From: Cupriavidus numazuensis
GTDB lineage: Bacteria > Pseudomonadota > Gammaproteobacteria > Burkholderiales > Burkholderiaceae
Direction of reading: 5' to 3'
NCBI RefSeq assembly: GCF_905397435.1
Contig: NZ_CAJPVI010000033.1
Location: forward strand, 39,465-103,464
Length of the DNA: 64,000 nt
Shown: positions 27,169 through 35,136 of the stretch, piece after piece
Position numbering within the stretch: the stretch's first letter is position 1
Layout: every line of letters starts with the position of its first letter
Notes under the pieces: model-generated
Told to the model about the DNA's origin: nothing
The model's database searches: none
What the model saw: only the letters and a program-made list of their open reading frames with translations
Made by a program: the position numbers and the translations under genes

Positions 27169-27459
27169 ATGAAACCCTCTGAAGCCCTCGCATCTAATCG
27201 CGCCGCGATCAGACATGTGGTTGAGTCCCACCGAGCCTGCAACGCCCGTGTGTTTGGCTCCGTCCTCCGCGGTCTGGACACTGACGACAGCGACCTCGAT
27301 ATTCTCATCGACACGACAGCAGAAACAACGCTAATGGACGTGGCTGCGATACAGGTGGAGCTACAGCGCCTGCTTGGCGTGTCCGTCGACGTGCTGACAC
27401 CCCGCGCATTACCGGATGCGTTTCGCAGCCGTGTACTTATGGAAGCCGTGCCGGTATGA
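27169..27459 (+). CDS. mntA: MntA-type nucleotidyltransferase antitoxin
   Basis: A 96-residue minimal nucleotidyltransferase. The motif GS-x10-DxD is seen in FGSVLRGLDTDDSDLDILID, with both aspartates present, so it should be active. Described MntA antitoxins neutralise HepT toxins by adding AMP to a HepT tyrosine. The start overlaps nothing; its stop overlaps hepT by four bases, which couples the pair. Confidence 0.88.
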   Translation: MKPSEALASNRAAIRHVVESHRACNARVFGSVLRGLDTDDSDLDILIDTTAETTLMDVAAIQVELQRLLGVSVDVLTPRALPDAFRSRVLMEAVPV

Positions 27460-27803
27460 ACAAAGCCCTGCGTGTCCGAGACTACCTCGGACACATTCTG
27501 AAGGCCATCGAACGTATAGAGCGATATACCGAAGACATGGACCTGGCGGTATTCTTGAACAACGAACTGGTTCAAGATGCCGTGATCCGGAATATCGAGA
27601 TCATCGGGGAGGCATCTAACAACGTCCTCAAAGGGGATCCTGAATTCGCTGCGCGGCACTACGAAATCCCTTGGCTGGTCATATACACGATGCGCAATCG
27701 TGTCTCGCACGGCTATGACAAGGTCGACTTCGAGATCGTATGGAACATGATTCGGCGTGATCTGCCCGACCTTCGCCGGCGCATCGCCGGCCTGAGGCAC
27801 TGA
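27456..27803 (+). CDS. hepT: HepT-type HEPN toxin ribonuclease
   Basis: A 115-residue all-helical HEPN protein (DUF86). The active-site signature R-x4-H-x-Y is intact in RNRVSHGYD: the Arg and His cleave RNA, and the Tyr is the AMP acceptor in studied systems. It ends 37 bp before a strong terminator. Likely a plasmid-stability or anti-phage module together with the two upstream genes. Confidence 0.88.
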   Translation: MNKALRVRDYLGHILKAIERIERYTEDMDLAVFLNNELVQDAVIRNIEIIGEASNNVLKGDPEFAARHYEIPWLVIYTMRNRVSHGYDKVDFEIVWNMIRRDLPDLRRRIAGLRH

Positions 27804-27839
27804 TCGCAAAGTTTTAGTCTGACACCCGCGCTCCCCTCG

Positions 27840-27867
27840 AAAAAGGCTGCCTTCCGGCAGCCTTTTT
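27840..27867 (+). terminator. Rho-independent terminator of the toxin-antitoxin operon
   Basis: The stem AAAAAGGCTGC / GGCAGCCTTTTT with a CTTCC-type loop. A group II intron relic begins about four bases after it, which matches the target habit of class C introns. Confidence 0.9.
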
Positions 27868-27871
27868 GCAT

Positions 27872-28520
27872 GTGCGCCCAGCATGGGCGCGATCTTGGAG
27901 GTGAAAGTCCTCCCGTGAGTTGACCACAGCGAACGAAGCAAAGCGCAACTGCGTGAGGGTGACCGAACGTGGGGAGGAAGCGTGGAGCGAAACCGCGAGC
28001 CGAGGGACACGAACCGCATCTGAGGCGAAGCCGGCCAGGGCGAGCAGGCATGTGACTGCAAAGCTCTCGTGGTCAAGGGTCAGGCGGCGTAAATGCGGCG
28101 GTTGTGCGGGGAAGGATCGCGTTCTTCCCTGGGGAGATCCCGCCTTGTGCCTGAAAGGGCGACGGCGAAGAGCCGGAGCGGGAAGTCAGCAGAGGCCGTA
28201 GTAGCCAGAGGACAGGCCGGTGAGGCTGGAGCTATTGGCGAAGGGCCGAACGAGAAGGACAGTTACGAGACATGTCGCTTGGCGAGGCAATGCATCAGAA
28301 GCCCGGTGGATCGGGGCGCACGGAGGCGAGGCACGGTGAAGCCGGGTCAGAATCCGTGCGAAGCGTCGCTGGCGCGACGTGAGCAGACGGACTGGGGGGG
28401 CCGGCGATTTGCTGGAGCAGGCGTTGGCCAGAGAGAACCTGACCCGAGCGTGGAAACGCGTGAAGGCCAACAAGGGTAGTGCTGGCGTCGATGGACGCAC
28501 GGTGCTGGATACGGGCGAGT
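27872..28520 (+). mobile_element. Truncated group II intron with start of its reverse transcriptase
   Basis: The 5' boundary GTGCG at 27872 begins a structured, purine-rich region of about 550 bases with intron-like stems (GCGCCCAGCATGGGCGC; GGAGGTGAAAGTCCTCC). Near 28410-28505 the frame LLEQALARENLTRAWKRV then KANKGSAGVDGRTV is the well-known start of LtrA-type intron reverse transcriptases. The frame is lost after about 28516, where unrelated sequence begins. The rest of the enzyme and the 3' intron end are missing, so it cannot move on its own. Confidence 0.8.
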
Positions 28521-28521
28521 A

Positions 28522-28695
28522 TCACTTCACTAGAGTGCCTGGTGTGAGATAGCGGTGAGGATCACGAACATTGCTCACGTCGATTTCGGCCCAGCCCATG
28601 GTGTAAGGCTCTTTAGCAACGCCGATCAGCGCCTCGACCGTGGGCCGCACGGCTTCTGCGGCGAAAGATTGCACCGAGTACTGGACTCTCTCAGA
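28522..28695 (-). pseudogene. C-terminal fragment of an unidentified protein
   Basis: On the minus strand a stretch reads QYSVQSFAAEAVRPTVEALI, then GWAEIDVSNVRDPHRYLTPG, and stops at 28522. Codon use is gene-like, but an in-frame TAA lies just upstream (about 28709) and no start exists. It abuts the point where the intron is broken, so this is a deletion or recombination scar. I do not recognise the family. The rest of 28695-28765 holds nothing I can name. Confidence 0.4.
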
Positions 28696-28765
28696 ATCTT
28701 GTTAATTTATTAACGCCCAACCCGTTCCGCCGGGCGACCGGAGATCCCGAAACTCCGCCAGTCTC

Positions 28766-29944
28766 CTAGCCGACGGCCCCGGAGCTCAGTGAGTCTGGGC
28801 ACGCGCCTTTTATACCCACCAACGCACGAAGATTTGAAAGGCTTGCAGCTGCGGCCAAGGTAAGGCGCCTTCCGAGCGCGGGGGCTGCGGGGTCGTGCGC
28901 GGAGCTGTGGGTTGCCATGGGGACAAACTCTCCTCGATCAAGACGAGTCGCGAATTCAGCAAGTGATGGGCCTACAAGTCGCAAAGTCGTCGCTGAACCA
29001 TCTCGACGAACAAGTACAGATTTGGCATCGCTTTCAACCTCAAATTCGTTCCCTTTTCGATCGACAAACCGCTGTCGCGCACGTTCAGCCATCACGCGAT
29101 CAACGAATTCACGCTGTCGAACGAGATCTTGCGCGGCGGCTGCCTCGGTTACTTTGGCGTTGCGAATCGCGGTGAAATCTGTGCGGGCGCGCAGCAACGC
29201 GAGCAGATAAGCTTTGGGCGAGTCGGCCTCCGAGAGGCTTTGCCATGCCACCTCGACGACATGCGAGAGGAAATGTCCTTGTTCCTTTGCCTTTCGCATC
29301 AGCCAGAAAATCAATTTTTTATCGATTCCCAGGGAGCGGAGGCGTTGCAAGTCATGAGGCAGCCGATCCTGCTGTCCTTTATGAAAAGGGTATGGGAGAC
29401 GATCTACTGTAAACGGGCCTCTCATTTTGAGAGACGGTTGAGTCTCAAAAACACTCTCGTTAGTTGCTGTCTTGATGGGCGTTGCGTCGACCCCCTCCCC
29501 ATCTTGAGATTCACTTTCAGATACCGAAGTAAGTCCGAGTAACTGGGTCGCGCGCTCTGTGAGATAGATGTATGCGCCTGCAAAGCGACCATAGCGCTTG
29601 CGGACTTGCGTATCGACCGTAATAAGTCCGCGGTCGAGCAATTCGCGCTGTGCCCGATACCAAGTCGCGGAAGACATACCGGTTTCGGTACAAAGCGTTT
29701 CACGATGCTTAAAGATGCGACCGTGAGGATCGTCGTTATTAGCGGTACGGGCTAGGGCGGCGAGGGCGTCCCGGGCGCTCCGGCCAAGCCCACCGATGCG
29801 GCTTGCGCGCTCGACAGCTTCAATGGTCTTGCGCTTGAGTCGTTTCGGCGCAGGTGCGGTTAGTGCCTCGATCAGGGCGGTGGGTTGGTTCATCTCGCAA
29901 CGAGTGTCATCCTCGCCAGCAACGGAGCGTTGCGCGAAAGTCAT
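28766..29944 (-). CDS. Winged-helix protein, candidate replication initiator (inverted copy 2)
   Basis: A 392-residue paralogue of the protein at 24141-25328. Shared blocks include the start (TFAQRSVAGE versus SIAQHSVAGE), SATWYRAQRELLDRGLI, YIYLTERATQLLGL and LPHDLQRLRSLGIDKKLIFW. The ATG at 29944 matches copy 1. The two proteins are clearly diverged (perhaps 35-40% identity by eye), so this is not a recent duplication; capture from a related plasmid is likely. It lies in the opposite direction, behind a parB tail and a terminator just as copy 1 does. The frame is intact. Confidence 0.6.
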   Translation of the reverse strand: MTFAQRSVAGEDDTRCEMNQPTALIEALTAPAPKRLKRKTIEAVERASRIGGLGRSARDALAALARTANNDDPHGRIFKHRETLCTETGMSSATWYRAQRELLDRGLITVDTQVRKRYGRFAGAYIYLTERATQLLGLTSVSESESQDGEGVDATPIKTATNESVFETQPSLKMRGPFTVDRLPYPFHKGQQDRLPHDLQRLRSLGIDKKLIFWLMRKAKEQGHFLSHVVEVAWQSLSEADSPKAYLLALLRARTDFTAIRNAKVTEAAAAQDLVRQREFVDRVMAERARQRFVDRKGNEFEVESDAKSVLVRRDGSATTLRLVGPSLAEFATRLDRGEFVPMATHSSAHDPAAPALGRRLTLAAAASLSNLRALVGIKGACPDSLSSGAVG

Positions 29945-29986
29945 ATTGACCTTTCCATTCAATAGAAATGGTTGAAGTCGCTTGAC

Positions 29987-30065
29987 TCAGATACGCGTTC
30001 CGCTAAACTCCGTCTAACGAATCCCCCGTCTAGTGGAGTTCGGTTTGTAGCGGACGCGTATCTGA
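29987..30065 (-). repeat. Inverted repeat in the leader of rep copy 2
   Basis: The left arm TCAGATACGCGTTCCGCTA continues to AACTCC (29987-30011). The right arm (30035-30065) is its reverse complement apart from one missing base and a seven-base insert. The motif TAGCGGAAC is also found once before rep copy 1. Candidate operator, antisense promoter region or replication-control hairpin. Confidence 0.6.
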
Positions 30066-30083
30066 TCTGCTCTAGTTAGTTAC

Positions 30084-30113
30084 AAAAGCCCACGGTTGCC
30101 GCCGCGGGCTTTT
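30084..30113. terminator. Bidirectional stem-loop terminator
   Basis: AAAAGCCC pairs with GGGCTTTT, extended by CGG/CCG, with T-runs on either strand. It sits between the parB-tail relic and rep copy 2, the same place as the terminator in the first cassette. Confidence 0.75.
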
Positions 30114-30196
30114 GTTTTTGGGGCTTCTAACCGGTTTTCATGTGGTGAAACTCCTGATTCGTAATACGAATCCCTTATAAGTCAGCGGCTTAGTTT

Positions 30197-30370
30197 TTAA
30201 ACTGCCCTCCTTGCAAGGGACTCAAGATGCTCGCGAATGGCTGTTTGTACCGCTTGAGCCTCTTCTTCACTCCGGAATTCAATACGCATAACCTTTTTCG
30301 CAATCCGAACGTCACACCAAGTTGCCTTGCCGATCTTTACCTTAAAGCCCGCAGGTGGCTTCGTTGGAAG
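30197..30370 (-). pseudogene. ParB C-terminal fragment
   Basis: The last 55 codons encode FKVKIGKATWCDVRIAKKVM, then RIEFRSEEEAQAVQTAIREH, closely matching the end of ParB at 23.74-23.9 kb. Nothing upstream resembles the ParB body, so the rest of parB and parA were lost. Upstream sequence in the same frame (30370-30547) runs into a helicase relic. It shows that a second partition-replication cassette once stood here in inverse orientation. Confidence 0.75.
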
Positions 30371-30449
30371 CCAGGTCGTAGAAATGCTGCTGTTGCGGGC
30401 GAGAGCCGTCTCCGGGATTTCTATGGGCAATACACCATGCTCGCTGAGT

Positions 30450-30756
30450 TCCCCTTCACTGACATTTGAGAATGCCGGTCCGAACCGACGGTCTCGTCTG
30501 AGCAGACACATAGGGACCCAAATTGCGCCGACGAATGCGCGGACCATTCCGCTGCGAATTGGTCGAGCAGCGAGATCGAAGGCACAAGCACCAACGTCAG
30601 CTCTGCATCGAGATCCTCAGCAATCCAGCGCGTGGTCAGCGTCTTTCCTGTTCCACAAGCCATGATGAGTTGCCCGCGCTCGTGGGACTGGAAGCCGGCC
30701 AGGACGTCGTCGATGGCTTCGCGCTGATGGGGGCGAGCTAGATGCTTCTTTGCCAT
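30450..30756 (-). pseudogene. N-terminal fragment of a DEAD/DEAH helicase
   Basis: From ATG 30756 the frame reads MAKKHLARPHQREAIDDVLA, then QLIMACGTGKTLTTRWIAED, which is the Q-motif-like lead and Walker A of superfamily 2 helicases of the restriction-associated kind. After SLCVCSDETVG it breaks off. The Walker B and the rest of the protein, several hundred residues, are gone. Probably a remnant of a defence or restriction gene deleted at the same event that truncated parB. Confidence 0.65.
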
Positions 30757-30838
30757 TGAAACTTTGTGCGTGAAGTTGAGTTTTGACGGCAAACGACGCC
30801 GGATATTGAGTCCCGCTATTTCCGGAATCCAAGGACTT

Positions 30839-32572
30839 CTAAGCAAGTCCAGCCTCCACGACGAACCTCGAAGTCGGGTTCTTTTTCGCCGTAGAGATGC
30901 TGAGGCTGTCCTTAGCGCGGGTCATGCCGACGTAGCAGAGTCGCCTCTCTTCCGCTTCAGTGCTACCGTCATCTGGCAGCACAGTTTCCTCAACCCGAAC
31001 CATACAGACGTGGTCGTACTCGCGACCCTTGCTCGCATGAAGAGTCGTCAATACCAGCGCATCATGCGAAGGCTCGTTGTTCTTCCTTCGAAGAAACTCA
31101 AGGCGATTTGTAAATGACCCATTCAAGCGGCTCAGCACATCGTACGTTGTGGTGATGGCTCGCTTTGCCTTGTCCGACTGAGCCCACTTCAGCATCCATT
31201 CTCGAACGCCATCCAGGACTAGCGCGTAGAACTCGCGACTGTAGAGCGATCGCCATTCCGCGAGCCGCTTGAGGAGGTCACGGTACTTGTCAGCAGAGAC
31301 CTCGGAAAGGCCCAGCGCGACCAAGTCCTTCCTCTTGGCGATATCCGGATTCTTGGGCCCACCGGCTGCATGCAACAGTTCCAGCTCTGAGGACGCGATA
31401 CCGGAATATCCCAGCAACGAATCCAAGCCCGTTTCCCTCGACATCTGAATCAACTCGATCAAGGTGCAAAGCAAGGCCGATTCCGGTTGGTCAAGGATGG
31501 AACGGCCCGCGGCGCGAAAGTACTTGACGCCCTGAGCGCGGGCCACTGCCTCGTAAGGGTCAAGAATTCGATTCGTGCGAGCCAAGACCGCTGCAGTCAT
31601 CCCCTGACGAAGTTTGGGCGCGAGCGTCTCGATTGCCGCTATGGCTTCTTTGTACTCGTCATCATATCGATTAAACGCTACGGCGCCGCCCGGTCCCCGA
31701 TGTGCTAGAAGCTGCTTGGGAATCCTGTCCTTGTTATTTGCGATAACTTTGTCCGAAACGGCAAGGATTTCGGCCCGCGATCGATAGTTCTTCCCCAAAA
31801 CAATGGTCTGAGCGGCGAACTCGTTCACGAACGCTTGCATTCCTCGTGCTCCCATCGCGGCCCTGAATGCGTAGATGCTCTGGTCGTCGTCGCCTACCGC
31901 GCAGCAGATACAGGAGGTTTGCCTCACCGTCTCTGCGACGTACAGATACTGAAGCTCATCGCAGTCCTGGTACTCATCAAGCAGCAAATAGTCCACCTGA
32001 TATGGCGTTATGGATCGATCTTGTAGACCCACTACTGCCAGTCGAATCATGTCCTGGAAATCCAGCATCCCGCTTCGCGCGAGTGCGCCCTGGTATCCAT
32101 CAAAAATCTGTCGCTCAACCGTGCCGCCCGGCGGCGCGTCCAGATCCGTCTTCAGGCGTTCGATGAGCGAGACCGCATCTTCCACTTTCATCTCGATCGC
32201 TGCGTCGTGGAGGACTTGAGTGACCATGGCCAAGCGGCTGCCGTCCGTTGCGATGTCCGGTTTCTTTCCAAGCTTTTGTCCGAGTTGCTTGTAGGCAAGG
32301 GAGTGGAAGGTCCCTGCCAATAGTCGATTCTTGGCGCCCGCTCCGGCCAGCGCGATGATCCGATCCCGTAGCTCGATCGCCGCATCCCGACTGAACGTGA
32401 CAGCGCCCACCGTGACGCCCGGCTCGGAAAGGAGAACGGCAGCCTTCGCGGCGATGGTTGCAGTCTTGCCCGCACCTGGCACAGCCACCGCCAGACAGTT
32501 TCGACGCGAGTCGACTACCTCGCGCTGGGCGGGGTTGAGGCCATTCAGCACATCGTCAAGGGAAGGCAGCAT
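30839..32572 (-). CDS. UvrD/PcrA-type superfamily 1 helicase
   Basis: A 577-residue helicase. The start at 32572 (MLPSLDDVLNGLNPAQREVV) is preferred over the longer frame because family homology begins there. Motifs in order: Walker A VPGAGKTATIA, motif Ia VTFSRDAAIELRDRI, Walker B LLLDEYQDCDE, motif III GDDDQSIYAFRAA, motif IV KNYRSRAEIL, motif V TLHASKGREYDHV, motif VI RRLCYVGMTRAKDSL. It is shorter than chromosomal UvrD (about 720). Likely 3'-5' DNA unwinding, either in plasmid replication or as a defence component; no nuclease partner is seen. Confidence 0.88.
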   Translation of the reverse strand: MLPSLDDVLNGLNPAQREVVDSRRNCLAVAVPGAGKTATIAAKAAVLLSEPGVTVGAVTFSRDAAIELRDRIIALAGAGAKNRLLAGTFHSLAYKQLGQKLGKKPDIATDGSRLAMVTQVLHDAAIEMKVEDAVSLIERLKTDLDAPPGGTVERQIFDGYQGALARSGMLDFQDMIRLAVVGLQDRSITPYQVDYLLLDEYQDCDELQYLYVAETVRQTSCICCAVGDDDQSIYAFRAAMGARGMQAFVNEFAAQTIVLGKNYRSRAEILAVSDKVIANNKDRIPKQLLAHRGPGGAVAFNRYDDEYKEAIAAIETLAPKLRQGMTAAVLARTNRILDPYEAVARAQGVKYFRAAGRSILDQPESALLCTLIELIQMSRETGLDSLLGYSGIASSELELLHAAGGPKNPDIAKRKDLVALGLSEVSADKYRDLLKRLAEWRSLYSREFYALVLDGVREWMLKWAQSDKAKRAITTTYDVLSRLNGSFTNRLEFLRRKNNEPSHDALVLTTLHASKGREYDHVCMVRVEETVLPDDGSTEAEERRLCYVGMTRAKDSLSISTAKKNPTSRFVVEAGLA

Positions 32573-32593
32573 ACAAATTGGATCGTGCCGTGT

Positions 32594-32790
32594 AGTGGCA
32601 CATAGTCCCCGTTGGTGGCAGTTGGTGTTAGCAAGTGCCACATGGAGCTAGTGGCACATGGTGTTAGCTGGTGTTAGCAAGTGGCAGGGGGTGGCACTTG
32701 CTCCCCCGATCTGGCACTGGTGTCACCTCTGTGAGGGCCAGGAGGTGTGAGCAAGTGTCACAAGGTGACAGCATGTGCTACTTGCTGCCA
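32594..32790. repeat. Iteron-like repeat array
   Basis: A gene-free stretch with a motif of the form GTKAGCAAGTGNCA in direct copies at 32627-32640, 32673-32686 and 32747-32760, and related inverted copies at 32692-32702 (TGGCACTTGCT) and about 32777-32788. TAGTGGCACAT occurs at 32594 and 32650. Such short G/T-rich repeats between replication-type and transfer genes suggest an origin (oriV or oriT) or a regulator target. Confidence 0.6.
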
Positions 32791-32819
32791 CCACGCCCCA
32801 CGTGTTGGTCGACATCGAC

Positions 32820-33677
32820 CTATACGCCGCGCACCGTGGTCATGAGCTTCAGGTGCGTCGTATAGCAGCGCAGGGCCAGCGGCTGGAACTTGCGCAGGAA
32901 GCGTGCGACTTCCTCGTTCACGTCGGTCTGGTCGCGAATGCCGTTCCAGACCATGAAGTCGAATTGATCCATGGTCTTGTCGAAGTTGACCAACACCTGG
33001 AGGGCACGAACGGCGAACCGGGAGTAGGCCTGCACATCCAGGTCCAGCGACGGACGTGTCACGGTCGGCTCGAACACGATGTCGTTTTTCGCCACCATTT
33101 CCTGCTGCCGCTGCTCACGGTAGGCGGTGGCCACCCGCAACTGCTCGTCGACATAGTCTTCGAGCTTGCTCAACTCACGTTCCAGAAAGCCTTCGATGGT
33201 GGACAGTTCGCTGCGGCTGAACGTGGCCTCGCCGAAGCGTTGCAGATTCAGGCTCATCCGGTTCATGTACGGCCACGACTGCTGGAAGAGAGGCCGCAGG
33301 CGCGTGTGGTTCAGTTTGACGTTGACCATCACAACCGCCGCGCCGGCGACTTCGCGGTCAAGCAACTGCATTCCCAGTTCGCGGCGGCGCTTCATGATCG
33401 TGGCGCGCTGCTCCGGCGGCAGCTCGCGGAAGCGCTTGCGACTCTGCTCGACTTCCGCCTTCTTCATTTCCGCCTGGTCCGACGAGATCAGCCCTTCCTT
33501 GCGCAGCGCGTCGGCAGACGCCTCCATCTGGACCAGTTCGGTCTCCACATCGTCAAGGGGGTCCTGGCCCATCGAGCCCGGCAACCCTCCGGGCACATCA
33601 GGTGCGGCGACGACACCGGAGGCGGTCTCGATCACGGGCGCCGGGTCGGCCTGGGTCTGTTCAACAATCGCGGTCAT
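32820..33677 (-). CDS. Conjugation-cluster protein, weakly AcaB/DUF1845-like
   Basis: A 285-residue soluble protein, rich in charged helices. A low-complexity N-terminus (1-40) is followed by helices (ELVQMEASADALRKEGLISS, then RELPPEQRATIMKRRRELG) and a conserved-looking C-terminal part (YSRFAVRALQVLVNFDKTMD). The last block recalls AcaB/DUF1845 proteins of integrative elements and IncA/C plasmids, some of which regulate transfer. The resemblance is weak. It is the last gene of the leftward transfer block, next to the iteron-like array. Confidence 0.5.
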   Translation of the reverse strand: MTAIVEQTQADPAPVIETASGVVAAPDVPGGLPGSMGQDPLDDVETELVQMEASADALRKEGLISSDQAEMKKAEVEQSRKRFRELPPEQRATIMKRRRELGMQLLDREVAGAAVVMVNVKLNHTRLRPLFQQSWPYMNRMSLNLQRFGEATFSRSELSTIEGFLERELSKLEDYVDEQLRVATAYREQRQQEMVAKNDIVFEPTVTRPSLDLDVQAYSRFAVRALQVLVNFDKTMDQFDFMVWNGIRDQTDVNEEVARFLRKFQPLALRCYTTHLKLMTTVRGV

Positions 33678-33733
33678 GTGGAATACTCCAAAATGAGGCC
33701 TGAGGCCAAATGCTCAGTAAATGTCGCGGCCGA

Positions 33734-34351
33734 CTATCGGCCGACATGGAATGACGCGGCGAGCCGCCAGCTGAGAAGGCCGACGAAGCAAACGCCGGCT
33801 GTCCACCAGTACGCAAGCAGTGGTACCGGCAGGAGCAGGGCGGAAGCCCCGACGCCGAAGCTCACCAACAAGCCGTGCGCAGCAACGTGGAAGGAAACGG
33901 GATTGGCAAAGCCAGCGGCCGATGCCTTGATCCGCCGCGAGACCGATCCGTCGTTGAGCAGCGCGGCCAGTAGCACCACAGCGCCAAAGAGCCAGTAATG
34001 ACCCACGGCGGCGCGGTACAGCATCCGGTACATCATTAGCCAGAAATGCGCCATCCACCGCCGGCCCATGTCGGAAGCACCGGCGTCCGAGATGGCCGCG
34101 CGCTCGGCAGACCCGGCGAACGACGCTTTGATAACGCCCGGCTGCACGAACCAGCGCGCGAAGTGTTCGTTGGCGGCCTGGGTGGCGGCATCCGCTTTTT
34201 TGTCACCGAGGAGACGGATCACAGATGTCTGTTCAGCCTCGCCTACCTCGAACGCGGCGTCGTCCGCAATGAGCGGGGCCAGCGCGCAGATCATGAGCGG
34301 CGCGGCCAGCAGCCAGAGCCTGACATGAGCCCCAAATCGACTGTTGGCCAT
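33734..34351 (-). CDS. DUF4400-type conjugative membrane protein
   Basis: A 205-residue inner-membrane protein with an N-terminal helix (LWLLAAPLMICALAPLIA), a soluble part with many Ala, and three further helices toward the C-terminus. The layout and the segment FWLMMYRMLYRAAVGHYWL match DUF4400 proteins of integrating conjugative elements, usually found beside traD. Precise role unknown. Confidence 0.7.
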   Translation of the reverse strand: MANSRFGAHVRLWLLAAPLMICALAPLIADDAAFEVGEAEQTSVIRLLGDKKADAATQAANEHFARWFVQPGVIKASFAGSAERAAISDAGASDMGRRWMAHFWLMMYRMLYRAAVGHYWLFGAVVLLAALLNDGSVSRRIKASAAGFANPVSFHVAAHGLLVSFGVGASALLLPVPLLAYWWTAGVCFVGLLSWRLAASFHVGR

Positions 34352-34352
34352 G

Positions 34353-34649
34353 TCAGATCCTCCGTAGGACAGCGAGCACCGGCAAGCTGGCGAAGGCGAC
34401 GAGCGCGCCCCAGAAGACGGCCGGCTTGACCACAGAAATCTTCACCAGCGCGAAGCACGCTGCGGCCGCGCCGGTCGTGAAGGCTGTTGGCAGCTCGCTG
34501 GCCCTCGCCGGTGGGGCGGTGAGCCATTCTTGCATGCCCAGCGCGAGCGCTGGCTCGACGCCGCATAGCCGTGCGGACAGTCGCGCCGGCACCTGGCGCA
34601 TCAACAGGCAGAGCCGCTGAGCGTCAGCGTGCAAAGTTTGCAGCGACAT
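34353..34649 (-). CDS. Small membrane protein of the transfer cluster
   Basis: A 98-residue protein with GAGG before its ATG at 34649 and two hydrophobic segments (TTGAAAACFALVKISVV and VFWGALVAFASLPVLAVL). It overlaps the end of the upstream gene by 26 bp and lies two bases before the DUF4400 gene, so it belongs to the same operon. No family recognised. Confidence 0.6.
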   Translation of the reverse strand: MSLQTLHADAQRLCLLMRQVPARLSARLCGVEPALALGMQEWLTAPPARASELPTAFTTGAAAACFALVKISVVKPAVFWGALVAFASLPVLAVLRRI

Positions 34650-35130
34650 CGTAGGCCTCGAAGTAACGGGTAAAGCAGTGACCAGTCAGCACGCGGGCCG
34701 CGAGCTGAAATGCGGCACAGCGCTGTGTCACGGTGCCAGGTACCGGTTCGTCAACCACCCGGCAGCTGTACCCGTCCGGCTGACGTTGCTCGAAAGCGGT
34801 AATCGACTCGAGATAGGGCGTCCAGACGTTGTACTTGTCGCCTTTGAACGCGGCATAGCGCTTTACGTATAAGTCATGAGCGCGCCCGAACAATCCCTTC
34901 ATGAACGCGGCATTCGCGTCGCCGTGCTTGCGCGCCGCGCGCCATGCTGAAATCGCATCGGTGAGCATCTCCTTGACCAGCGGCTCCTCCCGCACGCGGA
35001 AATTGACTCCGATGTAGTCGATCACGCGGGTACAGACGTCATCGAGGTCCGGAGACACGGTGAAGATCGGCGAGAGTTTTGCCGAGAGTTTGTATTCCTT
35101 GATGACTTGTCGGAACAGAGGGCTGCGCAT
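34624..35130 (-). CDS. Hypothetical transfer-cluster protein
   Basis: A 168-residue soluble, helix-rich protein (MRSPLFRQVIKEYKLSAKLS, then FMKGLFGRAHDLYVKRYAA). It follows traD by six bases. Similar short genes accompany traD in related elements, but I cannot name the family or job. Confidence 0.6.
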   Translation of the reverse strand: MRSPLFRQVIKEYKLSAKLSPIFTVSPDLDDVCTRVIDYIGVNFRVREEPLVKEMLTDAISAWRAARKHGDANAAFMKGLFGRAHDLYVKRYAAFKGDKYNVWTPYLESITAFEQRQPDGYSCRVVDEPVPGTVTQRCAAFQLAARVLTGHCFTRYFEAYDVAANFAR

Positions 35131-35136
35131 GGATCT

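Noticed and set aside
27872..28520. CRISPR array or rRNA-like structured RNA
   Set aside because: No regular repeat-spacer pattern; the start and the LtrA-type frame identify a group II intron.
32775..33998. Long + strand open frame of 407 codons over the leftward genes
   Set aside because: It is the antisense shadow of the 32820-33677 gene; composition is His/Leu/Gln-rich and it has no ribosome site. High GC gives many such frames.
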